Below are positions 35,468 to 47,868 of a DNA stretch of 64,000 nt, in pieces (the stretch's first letter is position 1; each line of letters begins with the position of its first letter). The notes beneath the pieces were generated by a model. That model made no database searches, was not told the DNA's origin, and saw only the letters and a program-made list of their open reading frames with translations. The stretch is from Evernia prunastri (taxonomy: Eukaryota > Ascomycota > Lecanoromycetes > Lecanorales > Parmeliaceae). Position numbers and translations under genes: made by a program. Location of the stretch: NCBI GenBank assembly GCA_003184365.1, contig NKYR01000026.1, forward strand, positions 248,001 through 312,000. The letters run 5' to 3'.

Positions 35468-36074
35468 GGAGAGGCAAAGAGGTGACTGACTAGAGGGGAT
35501 TGGGGTTGTATATTCTATATCCATTCGGCTTTTTTTCCCTTTCGTGTGTATAGGATACTTTACTCTACTAATACCCTTTACTGTATCATGGAAGCGCCGG
35601 AGCAGATGGGGTGGGGGGGAGGGGATTCGTGATAGCGTCTCCGCATAGCGTTTTGCCTCGTGCTGCGTGACAGGCATGAGGATTTGTCATAGCAACGAAC
35701 GGTATAGTGTACGTTGGATGTTATGGCGCTTGGCCACGAGCGCAATCAAATCAATCACATCTACGCTCGTGTGATTGATCATTCGCTTTTCCTATCGTTC
35801 TGAGTTGCTATCCTTTTCGAGATGGATGCAGATGGTCTTTGCTCCATGCGGTCGATATACTCATTTGGTAGGTTTTGCGGCGCAGGACCGAGTAAGCTGA
35901 TGTGGAAGACTTTCTGGAGGTGAGGTATTTCATCTTCGCTGCCTTCTGCCTCCCGTTCGTCCATCTCTCGCCCTGCCGTAAGCACTAGGCTGTGGTGTGA
36001 GAGAATCTGGGACATCGACGGGTTTGTCATACCGACTCTGGAGCACTACCGGTTATTGCAATCTCATATCTACA

Positions 36075-36092
36075 GGTCTTTCGGTGATACTC

Positions 36093-36167
<75 letters not shown>

Positions 36168-36192
36168 TTGATGATGTTGTTGATGATTGGGA
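36075..36192. repeat. ATG microsatellite block, left copy (118 bp)
   Basis: Starts GGTCTTTCGGTGATACTC, then more than twenty ATG units, then GTTGATGATGTTGTTGATGA ending TTGGGA just before the N run. It matches the right copy except for one trinucleotide unit. Confidence 0.95.
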
Positions 36193-36206
36193 NNNNNNNN
36201 NNNNNN
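36193..36206. other. Assembly gap, 14 N
   Basis: Run of 14 undetermined bases between two copies of the same sequence; the true gap size may be zero or negative. Confidence 0.98.
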
Positions 36207-36224
36207 GGTCTTTCGGTGATACTC

Positions 36225-36296
<72 letters not shown>

Positions 36297-36321
36297 TTGA
36301 TGATGTTGTTGATGATTGGGA
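36207..36321. repeat. ATG microsatellite block, right copy (115 bp)
   Basis: Repeats the left copy from its first to its last base with one ATG unit fewer, then continues into unique sequence. Confidence 0.95.
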
Positions 36322-36982
36322 AGTCTACGGTGCAGAATGTGGGCATGGCTGCAATGACATTGGCTGCCGGCATCGCGATGATGATTTGGTGGTGTGGGCG
36401 ACGGTGAGGATGCAGTCATGTTTTGGTTTGGTTGTGACGAACAAGGTCTGGCTGATCGCATCGCGATGATACTTAGGTCAGTGTAGTGGACGGCGAGGAC
36501 GACTGTCAGATTCTACCTCGCGTTGACATCGTCACGAACAAGGTCTACATAGTTACAGACTGCTACTGCCAATGATAACAGCGGCTCCAGTTTGATACGA
36601 CCTAGGTACGTCCTAGTCTTTCTGAATGCCAAGGCTCTCTAAGTCGAGCCTAGTGCGTCGAAAGCGTTAGATGATATATGGCATCTTGCCGCTGCCGGGC
36701 TTGCTGACTTTTTGCCTTTCTACATCACCGCGGTTGTTCTGCTTGACGTCGTGGTTTTGAGATGGCGGAAATGGTTTGTTGCGCTTATGAGAATGCCAAG
36801 ACAGGAAGACGACGAAGACCATGGCTCGCATGGGGACCGCAAATGGTCTCTTGCATGAGGCTAATGTCGGTACTGGCAAGGGGGTGGGAGGCCAGCGGGT
36901 AACATCATCTGTTTCCATCGTGTTCTCGTTCCTTGACCACCTCCGACTTTATTATTGATTATTAATTAATCGGTTATACATC

Positions 36983-37799
36983 ATGTCCCCCATGAAAGCT
37001 CGCAGACTGGCACCATTCACAGACTTTAGTCACTATCTCTCCATTCCTATCGTCTCATCCGCTTCCAGACCGCAATTACGTGCCTCTTTTGCGCATTTTG
37101 AGCGAGAGAACGCGGCAATCCTCCCCAAAGGCTCTATGTTTAACCCTGATGTTGTTAATCTCGATGTAGGACGTCTGAGATTGGAATCGAAAGAGCGTAT
37201 CGATGCTTGTTCAAAGCACTTACACGGCCTCGACTTGCATAAAATACTTCACGTTGCAGCCGTAAATGCAATGAGCGGTCCACCGAAGTTTGGTGAACTG
37301 CCCTATATAGGCGAGATTACGCACGCATTTGGTAGGGCAATTACGCTTGATCTTTCGCCATTGAAGGTCGACGTGTCAGGCATCTTCTCACCGTATCAAA
37401 ATCGCTCGCAGACCGGACTTCTCAAGACACCGGTCATCAACCGGACGCATCGCCTGCAGCACTTTCAACATAAGCTTTTGGACTCACTCTTTAAGGCTGG
37501 CTTTCTAGTCAAAGCTTTCCACAGCTCAATGATGGTTTTAAAATACTGCATTGCCTACCAATTGGGGATACAAGGTCTATCGTGATCCAAGAACTGGTCG
37601 GTGCAGTAGCCCAGGGCGACCCATAGCTCCCAAAGTCGATGCGAGGGATATCATCCATAAGTGGAAAGATTACAAATGGGCAACAGATATCCAGCTTGGG
37701 AAACTTGGTATCTACGATCTGCGTTCTAGGGTGAAGCTTGCAGATGGGGGAGCTCGGATGGAGAAGAGGAAAGAGGTCTATAGCATTGCGCTTCCCTAA
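36983..37799 (+). CDS. Degenerate 2H-phosphoesterase-like protein (AKAP7/ASCC1 type)
   Basis: Two exons, 36983-37534 and 37575-37799, give 258 residues. The join needs a 40-nt intron (donor GTTTTA), which is short; a frameshift is the alternative. The N-terminal HYLSIPIVSSASRPQL, the middle LDLHKILHVAAVNA and the end VDARDIIHKWKDYKWATDIQ follow the fungal AKAP7-like family. The family's first catalytic His-x-Thr (usually in a TLHLTLG setting) is replaced by VNLDVG; the second survives as HSS in FHSSMM. Active 2H proteins cleave 2'-5' or cyclic phosphodiesters in RNA; this one may be inactive or a decaying copy. Alignment is from memory, so the functional call is cautious. Confidence 0.55.
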
Positions 37800-39355
37800 G
37801 CTCATAACATGGACAGACCAAGGGAGCTTGCAAAGTCGAGCCATATGATAGAGACATCCAGGACGGATGTCTCCGTGGGGTTGATAAGAGTGCAATAGAA
37901 ATACGAACGTCACATCTGAGAGAACTTCGAGCTCGAACCGCGAATTTGTACGGTGGTCATGACCCATTGCCACCGTCAGGAGAAATTCAAGATATCAAGA
38001 TCAATAAATAAGTTGAGATGCAGGAGATGCCGCTTTCACTTGGAAAACAGGCCAGATGTGGGCAGATGACTTTGCGGCTGGATTCCCAACCTTCGCCTCA
38101 GTGATCCATCACCAATGACTCGCCAGCGCATCAGACTTCTGCAACCGAGGCCGTTCTTTGATCTAATTACTTCGAGGTGATTCTCAAGCCAGGCATTCAA
38201 TTGAACCAGTACGCCGTTTCCCGAGCTACGTGCCGCCTGCAAAAAGGAAGAAAGCGACCTTTGCATTGCCCCTCGCTGGCGCTTGGTCCCCTTCCCGCCA
38301 GCTCGTCCAGCTCTGCCGTTCGATAACGGGTCGACCTAAATGACTTTCGAAATAGTAGATATCCCACGCCAGTCTCGATCTGATTGTATAGAGCATCAAG
38401 AAGGGGCGCCCTAAGTGCCACCAGCTTTTCTAGAGGCGTACACATCCACCATATCGCCCCGGAGGATTTCTGCCATGCGGGACCGCAATGGATCCCCTCC
38501 CCTCTGGAGTTGAGGTTGGAATGTTGGACCCTCCCCAAGTGAAGAACAAAGCTGCAGCTCCCGACGTCAAGGCGACGATTGACGCAGCAGCCGTTTAGAC
38601 GTTTGCAGACGTCGTGACATTGTACCAAAGAAACCACGCCCCCGTCTAGTGATTTTGCAGGAGATTATCGTGGGCGCAAAAAAAAAGGGCGGAGGGTGGG
38701 GGGGGGGGAGGAGGAAAGAAACATGAAAATATTTTCACGTTCCTCTAAACCTCACTTTCGAAAGCATGATGCTTGTCAATTGCCCTCTGCTGCCTTCTTC
38801 GGAAAAGACTTCAGGCATTTTCCAACACGGGTCTACCACGCCCGACTCTGCACGAGTCGTCGTGCTACATTATCGACCTCAAGCCGTATGGATCGGCCCA
38901 CCTTACTCTCGGCCGGTTCGATCTTTGGTACCGCCAGCTCCGAGCTTTCGGGATTTTATTTGATGCCCTGGTGGTTCGTGGACGGTGGTATGTTTCGCGA
39001 GGGTGGGTTTGCGTTCCGTTGTTTGCTCGAGATGTGAGTTTGAGTATGATGACTTTTGCGGTTTGGTCAGGAACACCGGTGATCGTTGAGTTCTACTGTT
39101 ACAATACTTGATTGTTGGAAGGGTGAGCGATCCTCTAGAGGTTAGCTTTGAGAGTTTTGAAATCATGGTCTGGGAAACAGGTTGTATGAGACATGTGTAG
39201 GGAATCTGGTCCCAAAATCTCTTTTGTCTTTACTTCAAATGACCGCAGAATCGCATCTTATCAGGGCTAGTCACATGTATGAAGAACGAACCATGTGTGC
39301 AAAAACCAGGCTTAGCCCCCCCCCTTCCCCTGCCCACGCACCGACCCCAAGCACG
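37800..39355. other. Intergenic, about 1.6 kb
   Basis: No supported gene. There are frames of 110-146 codons on both strands (38197-38637 minus; 38696-39111 plus, several frames), none with a recognised domain. A short G-rich run lies at 38690-38713. The right end is the 3' flank of the giant helicase/AAA gene. Confidence 0.35.
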
Positions 39356-42300
39356 TCACATCCCCAGCCGATCATTACCAATATAATGACTCCCACCAGC
39401 ACACCTATACCCCCCCGCCTGCTTAAGCCACTGAAACCCCTGCACGCACACCCCCATCCCCCTCAACCGCTCCTGCACCGCCCTCTCCCTCTCCTCCTCC
39501 ACCCGCCGCGCCCGCATCCTCTCCAGCTCCGCCTTCGCCCTCTCCCGCTCCCTCCGCGCCCTCTCCTCCTCCTCCCGCGCCTTTTTCCGCTCCCGCTCGA
39601 GCCGCCGCGCGTCCGCGGCGTCGCGGGCCTTGGCCGCTTCGAGGCGCTTCAGGGCCCGTGAGGCCTGGTGCGCGTCTTCCCACGTGCGGGAGACGACGTC
39701 GTCTTGGGTCCAGAAGGCGGCGTCGGTGATCGGCGGAGATGCGTTCGCTGCGGCGGAGGCGGTGTCGATCTGGAGTTGGGCCCAGATTTCGTCGGAGACG
39801 CCGGGGTCGCGGTGCACGTGAGGTTCTGGCGGCGCTGGGGCTGGGGCTGGGGGGTCTGGTTCTTGAGGTTCGGTGGGCGAGGGGGGCTCGCTTGGTGCTG
39901 TGGGGGGGGTGTTGGCTTGAGCGGATGAGCTTTCGACGATCGGTGGAGGAGGTGGCGGCGCGTGGGATTGCTCAGCGGCTCTCGGGCCAGATCTGATTGG
40001 GAGTGTGGAAGGAAGATTGGCGCATCGCTCTTTTCTCTCCCGCAACATGACTTCTGTCAGACGGACGAGGTCGTCTTCCGAGATGGCCACGGTGTCAGGC
40101 GAGGTGGCTTTGTTTTTGAAAAAGAAGCCCACCAGTGTTTTGGCGAGCGTCTTGATGTCCCGGGCGTTTCCCCATGAAGGCAGTGCGCTGAATTCCTCAA
40201 TGAGACCCACCATTCTGACGTGGATCCCGCTGTCAGGATCCGTCAACGCAGGGGTTTGGATGTTGTTCTTCTGGATCGTGCGCTCCAGAATCTCGAGGCA
40301 TTGCGTCGGGCTCATGTTTTTGAAGACGATCTCCTCGGGGAAGCGACTGGAGAGACCCGGGTTGGTAGAGATCAGCTGGTTGATCTCTTGAGCATAGCCG
40401 GCGAGGACGACGAGGAGCTTGTCCATATATTTCGGCTTGGTGAGCTGATCCACAAGCTCGTTGATCGCTTCGGTGGCAAAACTGCTTTCAGCGAGTCGGT
40501 AGGCTTCATCGATGAAGAGGACTTTGCCCAGGGCTTTGTCTAGTTGTGCGCGAGTCTTGGGGCCGGTGTGTCCAATGTACTGGCCGATGAGGTCTGAAGC
40601 GGAGCATTCGATAACTTCGATGGAGCTCAGGTAACCCAGGTCATAATATACTTGACCTATCTTCCTGGCGGTTGTCGTTTTTCCAGTGCCTACGTAGATA
40701 CTGTTAGAACAGCTCAGAGAGACAGATATTGCGGCGACAACGTACCTGGTGGCCCCTTGAACAAGAAATTGGTCGGAATCTCGCCTCGCGGGTCAAGCCC
40801 TTGTGCTTTCATGCCTTGTGCAATCTGCTGGTAGCCCCTCAATTTCGCGATCACATCTTCGCAGCCGACTACATCTTCGAAAAGCCTATCGATATTTGCG
40901 GATGCATGCGCGCCACGATTGTACTCTGGATCGAAGTCTTCTGGTTCGAAGATAATGTCCGGCGATCGCTGTGGCGCTTTCTTGCTTGATTCTCTCCGCT
41001 GATGTCTGTCTTTTGCAAGTCCTAGCTGGTTCTCAACCTCGCCAGCGTTACCGAAATTTGGCCGATTGCGCCCCCGGCTCAGGACCTGGATAGCGACCGC
41101 TTTTGCTTCGTCTGTAGCTTGAAGATCTTGAGATTTCAGCTTGAGGTTCAGGATCTCTAGCAATTCATCGTCGGTGAAATCCTCGAAGCGGAATGCATTT
41201 TCAATAGCAAACCTAAGCATGGTGGTCAGCATGTAGTCATTGCCCCTCATTTTCGTGTGAAAAGCTATCATTATCATTGGCGTCTATACTGGCCAAAGAG
41301 ACCTCAAAACGTTACGAATCACAAGATAGCGCTTCGAAACAACCGACAACGACAAATAGACTCAGAATTGCAGGTGTTAGAAACCCTGGAAGTACGGGAT
41401 ACCGTTCTTGTAATGTTCAAGAACAGGGAACTCCTACAAGCAATGTGAACAAGAAGAGCGGGACTTACCTCCGCGAAAGACCAGGGTTGACGTTCTGGAA
41501 CATTTCTACCATCTTATCCTCGTACCCAAGCAGTAGAACGCAACGATCTTCTCCTGGTACGCTTTGGACCTCGGCGACAATTGTATCAACAATTGCGGTT
41601 TTGAAGGAGTCAGTCGAACTTCCGCCGCCAGCTGTACCTGTATAGAGCATATACGCCTCGTCGATGATTAGGACTTTGCCCATAGCACTTGCCAAGATCG
41701 CCTTTGCGTTGGCCTCAGAGTGACCAATGAACTTGCCCATGAAATCCGCGGGGTTTTTCATGACGACTGCAGGCACGGATGCTTAGCTACAACCAAAGGC
41801 GATGAGGAGCGGGTAGCAACCTTCACCGTTGCTCAGGATGCCTAGATCAGCAAGGATTTGCCCGTACAGCTTAGCCACCGACGTCTTGCCGGTCCCTGGC
41901 GAGCCGAGAAAGACACGGTTAAGAGATACTTCGACTGGCTCGTTCTCCATAAGTTCGCGCTGGTAGTTGGTGCCGATGCGGTCAACCATGACGTTTAGAG
42001 ACTCCTTGACGGTGCCGAGGCCGGTCATCTTGTGCAATTTGTCCCATGCTCCGCATTTCCCAATGGCTTTCGAAGGATCTGGCCCAATAAGATCTTCTTT
42101 GCAAAGATAGAAATCGTTTGGACGACGTCCCTCTCTCCGCTCACGGGCCAGTCGGGCCGCCTGGCGGTCGGCGATCTTCGTGTATGTGGTTTCTATCGCC
42201 CTAGCGTTGCCAAAGCCCGGGCAACCACGTCTTCTGCCAAGACGCCGGACGACAATCCGCATAAATAAGCCGTCTTTGCCGCCTTCAACAGTCATTCTAC

Positions 42301-45300
42301 CTTTGTAACGCTTTTCGATGAATTGCTGTAAGATCCACAGTAGCTCGCCGTTCTCATAGTCAGCGAACTCGAAAGTATATGGGACTCGGCTTTTGAGCCC
42401 AGGGTTATGCTCGAAGAATTTCTCCATGTTCTTGTTGTAGCCGGCGAATATGAACACGATCTTGCCGACGTTGTTCTCCATTTCGGCCAGCAGGAAATCC
42501 AGCACTGGGCGTCCAGTATTCTCGTTGTGCTGTTCTGTAAGTTGATACGCTTCGTCCAAGAAAAGAACGCCTCCACCAGCAGCAACGATCCCCTCTAGCT
42601 GTTTCTTGGCGCCAGAAATACCCTCATTTGCAAGACGTGCGCCGGTCGTTTCCACAAAAGCACTACCCGGCAGAGCCCCGATAGTCGCTAGAATCCCCGA
42701 GTACAAACGAGCGACTGTTGTTTTGCCTGGCAGGCCCAGCTATCAGCCAGACTATAATATACAAAAAGGCAGTGAATTGGGGACTTTTACCTGTTCCTGG
42801 GTTCCCGAGAAAAGACACGTTCAAGCGATCCTTTGAAAAGTCAGCATTCTGGCGTATGCTGAGTTCGATTTTCGCTTTAATCCGAAGGATATTAAGCTTG
42901 ACTTCCTCCAATCCAATCATATCCATAACTGAATCAATGTCGCGGTTGCGGGAATTCTCCGTTCTTTTTTGGTACTCCCATTCATCCTTCGCCTGCGACT
43001 TACGTCTATTGGTCCAATCAGGAGCTGGTTGATTTTTGGACACTGACGGCTGGTTACCGAAAACTTTGGGCGCATTTGGTGGAGCCGGAGGGTCAGGATC
43101 GGCTGACACTGCTGGTCCTTTCGTATAATTCTCCCACAGAGTAGGTTGTACTCGAGCTGAGTCCGAGCTAATCTCAGGGACCGAAGACCCCAATGGTATA
43201 CTTGTGGAGTCCAGTATCGGATTAAAAGGAGTAACAGTCATGGCCTGAGCGTCAGCAAGGTCTCTTTGCTTTTGCTGAAATGCCAATGATCGCTCTTTAG
43301 ATAAAGTGGCCTCTTTGACCCTCTGTCTCTCTTCATCTATTAAAGCATCGAGCTTGGCCATCTGCTCAGAATGCTCTTGTTCTTCTCGGGCCCGCTTTTC
43401 TTGCTCCTCCAAAGCTCTTTGCGTCTCTTTCTGTTTTCTCCTCTTGTCCGCTTCACATTTAGTGCACTCGCGTGGGGGATTGTGACATTTCCATGATCTA
43501 TCATGCCCTTTCGGACATTTATCCTGTAACATGTACTTGCACTGCATTTTTAAGTGGTCCACTAATTGATGGCATCGCTGCGGACAGAGGTGGAGACCAC
43601 AGTTGAGCATTGTGTCACTAGATTTGTATTAGTATAGTACTGGTATTAAGGAGCCATAATTACTCACCAGGGCTCTTTGCACCCTCCGTCAGGACACTCG
43701 ACGTCAAAATCCTTCGGCTGACGCAGTAGAGAGGCATTTTGAGGGTGTCGCTGACATCTTATAGGGAAACCGTTGTAGATGTGGCCGCCATCCTTGAGTA
43801 GGCCCCATAAGTTGGTCCAAATGCCCTTCCCTTTGCGGGCGTTGAGGAATGTTTCCGGGTTGCCGATCAAAAGTAGAGCGTTACGGGCTCGAGAGAGAAG
43901 CACATTCAACCGCTCGGCCTCAGACATGAAGCCAATATCATGCCTGGGGTTACTCCTCGTCAAAGATGCAACCACGATATCACTTTCCTCTCCCTGATAG
44001 TTGTCGATGGTTGCGAGCCGAATTTTTCGCTGGTTTGCATGCCCACTGGCAGGTGGCATAAGACCAGCGTGGATAAGATCGAATGTATCAAGGTCATTCA
44101 GAACGGGGTCATGCTCTGTACTCAGCACTTGTTTGAGTAGGTTCAATTGTCCGAGATATGGAGTCAAAACCACAATGTCATCCGTACCATAGCCCTGTTG
44201 AGCGAGATAACGGACGCACTTCAATACCATATCAACCTCGAACCGATTCTGTTTTGAGGATTGCGTGCTCCTATCCCCCGAGTTCACTGTATCCTTAGCG
44301 TCGTCTTCGGGATTGCTATGGGAGATAAACATCAAGTTATCCTGGAATCCGCGAAGATCAGGGCGATTTAGGGTTCTCGGGGCATCAGTGAGATCAGGAT
44401 ACGTTAAAGAACGAACTAGAGCAGATATTTCTGGGCGCATACGGTGCTGCTGGGTGAGTGTTTCACGTGGGAAGTCTTTCAATATCAGTCGCTCAAACAA
44501 GGATCTATTGAGGTCGTAACCGTCGCCTTTTTCTACACTCAAGTTGTGATTTTTGACCTTGGGCCGCAATTGCTTGTGGTCGCCAATGAGCACCAATTGC
44601 TGCGTCTGCGGTCCGAAGCTCGTAGTGATGTGACTTTCCAGAATCTCACCAGCTTCTTCCACCAGTAAGACATCTCTGGAAGCTGCTTCTAGCTCTTGTG
44701 CGTATTTTGCTGCAGCTGTAGTTGTGCAAGCTATGACACGCCTCGAGGCTATTATATGGGCATTATCCTTCCTAAACATGCGGCTTAATTGGTCTTGGGC
44801 CTCGTTGTATAGTTCCGCAATGGTGTACAATTGAGAGACCTGCTCTTTGAGTATTTCAAGCTTCCAGGAAGACAACGAGGCCTGCCTTGCAGGCACTTTC
44901 ATTTGCCATACATGATGTGCGTTTCCGGGCACTTCGGAGTCAAACATACCTGCATCTTGGCCACTTGACCATCGATCGAAGAGATATGAGTCACTGATAG
45001 CCTTGCCACCAGGGCCAATTCTCACCATCCCATCTTCGTCTTCAGGGACTGTGAACGCATCGTAGAAGTCTGCGCCGTCATCAAGAAATTCAAGGTATTC
45101 CATCAAGTCCGCAGATCGAAGACTGGTCGACTTGTATCCATCAAACGCGCGTTTTAATCGGATGGTATGAGCTTCTGTCTTTTGCTTAAGGTCATCGATG
45201 ACCTTCCATTGAAGTTTCGTCTGCCTGGATGCGGTAGGTTGGTCGTACAGAGACATGCATTTCGTTCGCGAAGTCGACTTCCCCCCAAGCCGCAGCATCT

Positions 45301-47015
45301 GATCAGCGGGTATCCCAATGTCAAGAAGGTCTTCGAGAAATTGGTCTAGAGCATGATTGGTATAGCACACCACCAGGATCGACTTTCGCGTGAATCTGAA
45401 GATGGATTTGGCGATCAGAGCTCCAATGAATGACTTGCCAGTGCCTACGACTCGATTAGACGATCTTGATACAAAGGTCGGTGGAAAACAACTCACCCGG
45501 CGGACCCTGTATCAAGCTCACCCTCTGCTTAAGCCCGGTCAAAAGAGAATCCATCTGGACTTTGTCCAGCCGGATTGAGTTCGGGGTTTGCAGGATGCCT
45601 TGGATATCTTGCGATGGATCATTCTCGAGGCTATTGACCAATGCCAGAGGGACATCTGGAGGCTGTACTGGGACACTATCGGGGCTCCAAAGCAGGAGCT
45701 CATCCGCAAGGGACAAGTCTCGAAGCTCTTGAAGCCCTCTCAAGACCGGTTCATAGGCAAAAACAGCTGTGTCTATCTGCACCAACTTCACAGTCTTCGC
45801 TGTCTTTAGCTTTAGCAGCGACTTGGACGTGCTTGCTTTGCCTTTGAACTGTAGTGTGATAATCGGAGGTTTACAAGCGAGTTGATCGACGTCACGATGA
45901 ATGGTTGGAAAGGCGGAGATTTCTCCGTCCACAATCAGACATCCTAGAGATTGATGTTTGAATATATGTGGATTCGCCAAGAAGTAGTCTCTGCGGGCTT
46001 GATTAGGGATGCCGGGAGGGTTGTCTTTGGGCCCTTTAACCTTCAATTTGGCTAGCTGAGGTAGGTCTGAGATGAGCTGAAGCTGCAGACCCCATGGAAG
46101 TCGCTTTTTAGGCTCGCCACAGTCAACATCGAGAAGTCTTAGCCCCTCCACGGTTATGCCCCTGTGGCGTCCTTTCTTATCCCCAGTAATGGTCTGAAGC
46201 TCATCGCGCATTTCCGTCAACAAGTCCTCACGAAGGAGTCGGAACTGATTGTCAAGATGGACAGCCAGACGCTTGTCTTTGTAAGCTGGGTCTTCCAGTA
46301 TCTCAGCTAGACGAAGAAATGGCGGTTCTGCCGAGCGGATTTCATCAGCCGTTGGATGAATAGCAACCTCGCGAAAGTCTGCAAAGTCATTGTCATGCCT
46401 TCCTCCTGGACCGTGTTCATCGGGCTCAACATCAGGTGCGTCGAGACTGGAGATGAAATGTCTGATTTTCTGCCCCATTGTTCGTATTTCGAAGACCGGA
46501 GAATCGAGAAGCAATGCTTGGATCATAGTATCTTGCGCGACAGCAAGGAAAGAGGCCGTGTTTTCAGAGCTTTGACCCAGTAGCTCGTGTAGAAGCCATC
46601 CGAAACTCTGCTGCGCGTCTACATCCAGCAGACCTTTGCGAAAGGACAGTAAGAAGCCATTCCAGAAGATGGGCGGCTCCACGATAGACTGAGTCACCTT
46701 GCACAAATAATCTCCTCGAAGGATAAGTTTTAGGCCAGGGTCTTGGATGTAGCGGATCAACGCTGTGGCTGGTCCGTTGTGGAAGGCGACGGAGGGATCA
46801 ATTCGGAGACTGTTTTGCACGGCTGAAAGACCTGCTGGACTTGATATGACTTTCTCAAGACAGGTTGGTGGATCAGGCTGGTCACATAGCGCTTCGATAA
46901 ATAGCTCTGCATTTTTAGCTGTCTTCAATAGTTGATTTCCATGGAGAACCGTGTTGAAGAACTTTGCAAGCTTTGCTGTTCTAAGTGACGGCACAGTAGG
47001 AGATGATGAAGACAT
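39356..47015 (-). CDS. UPF1/ZNFX1-like SF1 helicase fused to NFX1 zinc finger and three CbxX/SpoVK AAA domains
   Basis: Seven exons join in frame: 47015-45497, 45444-43668, 43617-42791, 42726-41821, 41766-41469, 41212-40746, 40689-39356 (2375 residues). The helicase has all main SF1 motifs: GPPGTGKS near residue 504, VEEAGE, GDHKQLRP, QQHRMRPE, DNYQGEESD and NVLLSRARNAL. An NFX1-type cluster follows (CKEPC, CGLHLCPQRCH), then an Arg/Glu coiled coil. Three AAA modules come next: GNPGTGKT/FLDEAY, GSPGTGKT/IIDEAY and GPPGTGKT/FIDEAY, the third with an NPGLSSRFPE arginine-finger region. The end is a second Arg/Glu coil and YRCAGGSHYI. Four of the six introns interrupt a P-loop or the codon after it. 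ZNFX1-type helicases act on RNA; CbxX-type AAA rings remodel protein complexes. The joint role is unknown. Confidence 0.9.
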
Positions 47016-47868
47016 TGTGGAGCTTCAATGCATACGTATAGCAAAATTGTGAGCGAAATAGGATACCATAGGTCAACGTCCTAACACAAGGAGAGGAAAC
47101 TGTATCAGGACTAAGTCTGAGTCCGCTGTTCAACAGATGGAGACTTCAGAAGGTTCGATGGTCTTGACACAAGATTGAGGGATGAAGCGGAGATAGGCAG
47201 CAAGGGCGCCAGCCTTGTTCGGACGGCTGCATAAAGCCGTCACGGCACCCGTAGCGAATCAGGATGTGCATAGACGCTGAGAAGTAACAAATCATCTTGC
47301 ATGTTTGCAAACAAACAAATAGAATCGAGCCAACAGAATTTTCCACAATTTGTACCGGGATATCTTAATAGCCAACGAATGCTGAAGGGTAGATTCATTG
47401 AACATATTTCGAGCTTGAGACGAGAGTAAGCACCGAAAAATATCGGAGGGTAATGATTGGTTTTCTCTACAGACAGCGGTGGATTTGAAGGGAAGGTCAG
47501 CCGAGGGCCCATCCACTAACACGAACTAGTGTCTTTTGTAAGGTATCTCAGAGCACAAGATAGATACATTCTGCTTCCTGGACCACTGAAGCTGCCAATA
47601 GTTCACTTCATGTGAAAACCAATTGCCACTTTAGCAACTAGGATTTAGATGAAGTCCAACCAGGGCACTACCCCTAAAGTATCTGCTCAAGAGAGAAGCC
47701 ATCTGCGTTGATGACTGGCATAATGCGGTATACATTTCATTCTCTACGCAACATGTCATGAGATTGGTGCTCTAAGTCCCAACAGAAGCCCGCCAATGAG
47801 TCAACGAGGGTATCAAACATCGCAAAGGGACCCGAAAACAGCACGCACGCATCTTCCCAATATACAAC
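47016..47868. other. Intergenic, promoter side of the helicase/AAA gene
   Basis: No supported gene. The helicase/AAA promoter lies at the left edge. The 10-bp left target-site copy AATATACAAC of the adjoining mobile element is at 47859-47868. Confidence 0.4.

Larger units (their letters stand above)
35468..36982. other. Intergenic, about 1.5 kb, with duplicated microsatellite and assembly gap
   Basis: This holds the formin 3' flank, two near-identical ATG-repeat blocks around an N run, and the leader of the 2H-like gene. Minus-strand frames of 83 codons at 35779-36030 and 36667-36918 are open from an ATG but show no domain or membrane order; I do not call them. Frames through the ATG repeat (poly-Asp, poly-Met, poly-His, poly-Ile) are artefacts of the repeat. 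Confidence 0.4.

Noticed and set aside
36027..36469. Poly-His, poly-Asp, poly-Met and poly-Ile frames across the ATG repeat
   Set aside because: They are simply translations of the trinucleotide repeat and run through the N gap.
38197..39111. Frames of 110-146 codons on both strands, including one reading SAHLTLGRFDL
   Set aside because: The HLTLG string resembles a 2H motif by chance; the surrounding sequence does not follow that fold and the frames overlap one another.
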